From Akkermansiaceae bacterium UBA2367 (GTDB taxonomy: Bacteria > Verrucomicrobiota > Verrucomicrobiia > Verrucomicrobiales > DEV007): 64,000 nucleotides of DNA. Under the pieces are notes generated by a model. That model had not been told where the DNA came from. It did no database searches and worked only from the letters and a program-made list of their open reading frames with translations. Location: assembly GCA_002344525.1 (NCBI GenBank), contig DDTJ01000096.1, positions 3,713 to 67,712 on the forward strand. The letters run 5' to 3'. Below are positions 60,939 to 64,000 of the stretch, piece after piece. Both the position numbers and the translations under genes were made by a program. The stretch's first letter is position 1. Each line of letters begins with the position of its first letter.

Positions 60939-62126
60939 ATGCTGGCGGCGGAGTTCTCGAATCCTTTTTCCGTCCCCTTTCCGATGACCCATCCGCACCC
61001 CGATCCGTTCAAACAGGCGCGAGCCGAGGCCCCGATCCTGCGTTGCCCCTTCCAAGGGGAACCCATCGCGATGATCCTGCGGCACGAGGATGTGCGCCGC
61101 GGCGCGAAGGATTGGCAGACCTTCAGCTCCGACGCCCCGTTCCGCGTCCCCATCCCCTCGGAGGAGGACGTGCGCACGATGCGCCAACTCCCCATCGAGA
61201 CCGACCCGCCCGACCACACCGAATACCGCGCCATCGTCGAGCCTTTTTTCAAACGGGCCAAGGATGCGGCGATGGTCGCCCGGGTCGAGGCCCTCGTCGA
61301 CCGCCTTCTCGACGAAGCCCTCGCGCGGGAAATTACGGAGATCGTGCATGATTTCGCCCTGCCCCTGCAGTCGCACGCCCTGACCTACCTCTTGAACGTG
61401 CCCGAGACCGAGGCGGCGACCTGGATCGGCTGGGGCATCCACGTCTTCCGCGTGCGCGACGGGATCAAGCCGGGGACGGAGCTGGAGAAATACCTGCACG
61501 AGCAGTTCGACCGGGCCGAGGCCGCGCCGGGCGAGGATTTCTTCAGCGCCTTGGCCCACGCCGAATTCCGCGGGCGGCGGCTCACGCGCGAGGAGGCGAT
61601 GGGCTTCGCCAACCTCGCCTTCGCGGGGGGGCGCGACACCATCATCCACACGGTCTCGAACCTCTTCGGCTACTTCGCCGGGCATCCCGAGGCGCTCGAA
61701 TTCCTGCGCGCGGACCCGGGCCGCGCCGTCCACGCCAGCGAGGAGTTCTTCCGGGTCTACATCCCCCTGACGCATATCGGCCGGGTCTGCCCGGTGGACA
61801 CGGAGGTGGGCGGGATCACCGTCCCGGCGGGGCAGCGGATCTCGCTCTGCTGGTCCTCGGCGAACCGCGACGAGACCGTGTTCGAGTCGCCCGACGAGAT
61901 CCGCCTCGACCGCAAGCCGAACCCCCATCTCGCCTTCGGTTTCGGGACGCACCTCTGCCTCGGGGCGCCTCATGCGAGGCTGCTGGTCCGCACCCTCCTT
62001 CAAAAGCTCGCCGGGCGCGTCTCCGCCGTCGAGGTGCTCTCCGCCGAGGAGCGGGTCGAGCGCGAGGAGGAATACGAGCGCGTCGTCGGATACGATTCCC
62101 TCGTCGCGCGGCTGGTGCCGCGATAG
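60939..62126 (+). CDS. cytochrome P450
   Basis: 395 residues. The haem-binding loop is FGFGTHLCLGAPHARL with the axial cysteine. The ExxR region is EEFFRVYIPLTHIGR. The I-helix oxygen-binding site is LAFAGGRDTIIHTVSNLF, with Gly-Arg-Asp-Thr in the place of the usual A/G-G-x-D/E-T. There is no membrane anchor, so it is a soluble bacterial-type P450 that needs a ferredoxin and reductase. No such genes are adjacent; the only ferredoxin in the window is at 1295-1660. ATG at 60939 (MLAAEF) or 60984 (MTHPHP) could be the start. The substrate is unknown. It is divergent from the thioredoxin-fold gene. Confidence 0.94.
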   Translation: MLAAEFSNPFSVPFPMTHPHPDPFKQARAEAPILRCPFQGEPIAMILRHEDVRRGAKDWQTFSSDAPFRVPIPSEEDVRTMRQLPIETDPPDHTEYRAIVEPFFKRAKDAAMVARVEALVDRLLDEALAREITEIVHDFALPLQSHALTYLLNVPETEAATWIGWGIHVFRVRDGIKPGTELEKYLHEQFDRAEAAPGEDFFSALAHAEFRGRRLTREEAMGFANLAFAGGRDTIIHTVSNLFGYFAGHPEALEFLRADPGRAVHASEEFFRVYIPLTHIGRVCPVDTEVGGITVPAGQRISLCWSSANRDETVFESPDEIRLDRKPNPHLAFGFGTHLCLGAPHARLLVRTLLQKLAGRVSAVEVLSAEERVEREEEYERVVGYDSLVARLVPR

Positions 62127-62234
62127 GAAGACGCGGAAAAGCCCGTCCGTCCCCTCCCCCGCCCGGACGCGAGCACGGGATCGAGCGCAAGTGCGCGTCT
62201 TGTCCGGCGGAGTCCCCTGCGGCTCGTTCCTTCC

Positions 62235-63707
62235 ATGATCGCCATCCGTCCCCAAATCGCCGCCACGATCTTCCTCGCCCTGACTGCGACGATCGTGCCC
62301 CGTCTCGAGGCCGGGCTCCGCGCCGGGACCGATGTGACGGACATCACGCCCCTGCCTGGGCATTTCCCCGTGTCGACGGCAGGCTCCATGCGCCGCGACT
62401 CCATCGCCGCCACCGACGAGCGCATCCACTGCCGCACCCTCGTGCTCGGCGACGACGACACCCTTGTCTCCTTCACCCTCGTCGATTCCTGCCTGATCCC
62501 GCGCGACCTCATCGACGAGGCCAAGCGCCAGGCCTCGCAGCTCACCGGCGTCTCCGCCGACCACCTCAACGTGGCCGCGACCCACACCCACACGGCCCCG
62601 GCGGCGACCCCAGCCTTCCAGTCGAACCCGAACCTCGACTACCAGATCTATCTCGCCGGGCGCATCGCCGAGTCCATCGCCCTCGCCCACGGACGCCTCG
62701 AACCCTGCGAGATCGGCTGGGCCGTGGGCGAAAACCCCGACCAAGTCTTCAACCGTCGCTGGTTCGTCACCCAACCCTACAAAAACCCCTTCGGCGGCGA
62801 AAGCGACCAAGTGCGCATGAATCCCGGCTACAACAAGGGCAACGGAGCCGTCTCCCGCCCCGCCGGCCCGGTCGATCCCGCTGTGCCCATCCTCGCGGTG
62901 CGCTCCGCCGCCGAAGACAAGCGCCCCATCGCCGTGCTCGCCAACTACGCCCTCCACTACGTCGGCGGCCCGCCCCGCTCCTCCAGCGGCGCGGCCCAGC
63001 TCTCGGGCGACTACTTCGACCGCTTCGCCAAGGCCTTCGCCGGGCTGGCCGCCCCCGGAAACGACGATTTCGTGGCCATTCTCTCGAACGGCACCAGCGG
63101 CGACATCAACAACATCGACTACTCCGGCCCGGCCCCGGAGAAGCCCCTCGCCCCCGGCGAGAAAATGGAGATCGTGGCCCGCTCCGTCGCCGAGGCCGCC
63201 TTCGCCGCCTACCAGAGCATTGCATACCACGCCGACCTGTCCGTCGCCACCGTCGCGCGCGACCTCGATCTGGGCGTGCGCAAGCCCGACCAGGAGGAGG
63301 TGGACCGCGCCCTCGAAATCCTCTCCAGCCCGCAGCAGTTCCTCGACGGGAACTACACCGCGATGGAGGCCATCTACGCCCGCGAGACCCTGCAGATGCG
63401 CGAGTATCCCGACACCGTCCCGGTGCGGCTCCAGTGCGTGCGCCTCGGCGGACTCTGCCTCCTCACCACGCCCTGCGAGACCTTCGTCGAGATCGGACTC
63501 GAACTGAAGGAGGCCAGCCCCTTCGAGACCACTGCGGTCATCGAATTGGCCAACGGCTACAACGGCTACCTGCCCACCCCGCAGCAGCACGAATGGGGCG
63601 GCTACGAGACTTGGCGGGCGAAATCGAGCTACTTGGAGACCGGAGCTTCCACCAAGATTATCGCCGCCTTCAAGGAGATGATGGCCGGGCTGCATGCGGC
63701 TCCTTGA
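62235..63707 (+). CDS. secreted neutral/alkaline ceramidase-like protein
   Basis: 490 residues with a signal peptide (AATIFLALTATIVPRLEA). The N-terminal domain matches neutral/alkaline non-lysosomal ceramidases: AGTDVTDITPLPG start, DERIHCRTLVLGDDDTLVSF, VAATHTHTAPAATPAFQSN with the zinc-binding histidines, NRRWFVTQPYKNPFGGESDQ, VLANYALHYVGGPPRSSSG (second His region) and NGTSGDINNIDYSG (nucleophile Ser in NGTSGD). The C-terminal domain of full ceramidases is missing, as is usual in the many PVC homologues. Actual ceramide hydrolysis is uncertain; the family there may act on other amides. All zinc ligand histidines visible in the motif are kept. Confidence 0.9.
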   Translation: MIAIRPQIAATIFLALTATIVPRLEAGLRAGTDVTDITPLPGHFPVSTAGSMRRDSIAATDERIHCRTLVLGDDDTLVSFTLVDSCLIPRDLIDEAKRQASQLTGVSADHLNVAATHTHTAPAATPAFQSNPNLDYQIYLAGRIAESIALAHGRLEPCEIGWAVGENPDQVFNRRWFVTQPYKNPFGGESDQVRMNPGYNKGNGAVSRPAGPVDPAVPILAVRSAAEDKRPIAVLANYALHYVGGPPRSSSGAAQLSGDYFDRFAKAFAGLAAPGNDDFVAILSNGTSGDINNIDYSGPAPEKPLAPGEKMEIVARSVAEAAFAAYQSIAYHADLSVATVARDLDLGVRKPDQEEVDRALEILSSPQQFLDGNYTAMEAIYARETLQMREYPDTVPVRLQCVRLGGLCLLTTPCETFVEIGLELKEASPFETTAVIELANGYNGYLPTPQQHEWGGYETWRAKSSYLETGASTKIIAAFKEMMAGLHAAP

Positions 63708-63769
63708 GCGTTCCGACGCACGACGCAAACACCAACTCTCATGAAACACTAGCAGCGGTCGGCCACTTC

Positions 63770-63789
63770 GGATTTCGAGCTTCGGATTT
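63770..63789 (+). repeat. 20-mer dispersed repeat, copy 3
   Basis: GGATTTCGAGCTTCGGATTT, identical to 50342-50361 and to the minus strand of 32270-32289. It lies 41 bases before the kinase start codon, within its likely leader. Confidence 0.85.
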
Positions 63790-63830
63790 TCCCCTTGCCT
63801 CCAATCGCGGAAACCGTCATCATCCCGTTC

Positions 63831-64000
63831 ATGCCATCTTGGGAACCGCCCCTGCCGGACGAGCTGCAGGCGATGCTGCCGCAGTACGAGATCACCGACA
63901 TCCTCGGGCGCGGCGGCATGGGCGCAGTCTACAAGGGGCGGCAGGCCAAGCTCAACCGGACCGTGGCCATCAAGGTGCTGCCCGAGACCCTCACCGCCGA
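63831..64000 (+). CDS. serine/threonine protein kinase, N-terminal part (cut by window end)
   Basis: 56 complete codons before the window ends. They read MPSWEPPLPDELQAMLPQYE, then ITDILGRGGMGAVYKGRQAK and LNRTVAIKVLPETLTA. GRGGMGAVYKG is the glycine-rich loop and AIKVLP carries the ATP-anchoring lysine of Hanks-type bacterial kinases (PknB family), so this is the start of a eukaryotic-like Ser/Thr kinase common in PVC bacteria. The start ATG at 63831 leaves a typical 20-residue lead. The remaining domains (catalytic HRD, DFG, any membrane helix) lie outside the window. Confidence 0.93.
   Translation, partial: MPSWEPPLPDELQAMLPQYEITDILGRGGMGAVYKGRQAKLNRTVAIKVLPETLTA

Overview
The window is high-GC bacterial DNA from a member of the Verrucomicrobiota (PVC superphylum), most likely near Verrucomicrobiales. 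I infer this from gene content. There is a five-gene pilus-like locus with the layout of Akkermansia muciniphila Amuc_1098-1102. There are also typical planctomycete/verrucomicrobial secreted proteins: a DUF1501 plus DUF1549/DUF1553 cytochrome pair, a PVC-type haem-binding dehydrogenase-like protein, a DUF1080 protein and an FG-GAP protein. Intergenic spaces carry many short palindromic or tandem repeats. No rRNA, tRNA, CRISPR array, prophage or insertion sequence was seen.

Region by region. 1-2200: a ribbon-helix-helix-like stub, a secreted DUF1080 protein, a ferredoxin and a small membrane protein. 2303-14323: one 4006-residue PKS-NRPS with the order KS-AT-DH-cMT-ER-KR-ACP-C-A-PCP. It ends in a Rossmann reductase that resembles cyanobacterial acyl-ACP reductase, not the usual thioester reductase or thioesterase. 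This is the most unusual object in the window. 14.8-18.1 kb: a membrane-anchored protein, malate dehydrogenase and 4-alpha-glucanotransferase. 18.3-27.6 kb: secreted oxidoreductase, hydrolase and DUF1501/DUF1549-DUF1553 genes. 27.6-32.3 kb: a membrane coiled-coil protein, a Lys/Ala-rich basic protein, an overlapping Uma2-Nudix pair and an FAD oxidoreductase. 32.4-37.1 kb: polyphosphate kinase, two cyclophilins (one exported, one cytosolic) and a CrtI-like oxidoreductase.

37.5-47.9 kb, minus strand: an operon coaE-rho-rnd lies downstream of a terminator that closes the pilus-like operon (Amuc_1102-like, PilM/PilN fusion, Amuc_1100-like, Amuc_1099-like, secretin). In that operon a cytosolic actin-like ATPase joined to a periplasmic stalk, two further single-pass periplasmic proteins and an outer-membrane secretin would form a trans-envelope assembly. 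48-52.5 kb: UDP-glucuronate decarboxylase, OmpA-like protein, moaC, a fumarylacetoacetate hydrolase-family enzyme and a zinc-ribbon/transglutaminase protein. 53-64 kb: ferritin-like protein, SGNH hydrolase, a small secreted protein, the large haem-binding protein, an FG-GAP protein, a thioredoxin-fold protein with a CxxS site, a cytochrome P450, a ceramidase-like protein and the start of a Ser/Thr protein kinase cut by the window end.

Most start codons lack a clear Shine-Dalgarno sequence, so starts were chosen from signal peptides, conserved N-terminal motifs and 4-bp ATGA overlaps. Family assignments rest on motifs read by eye. No database search was run.
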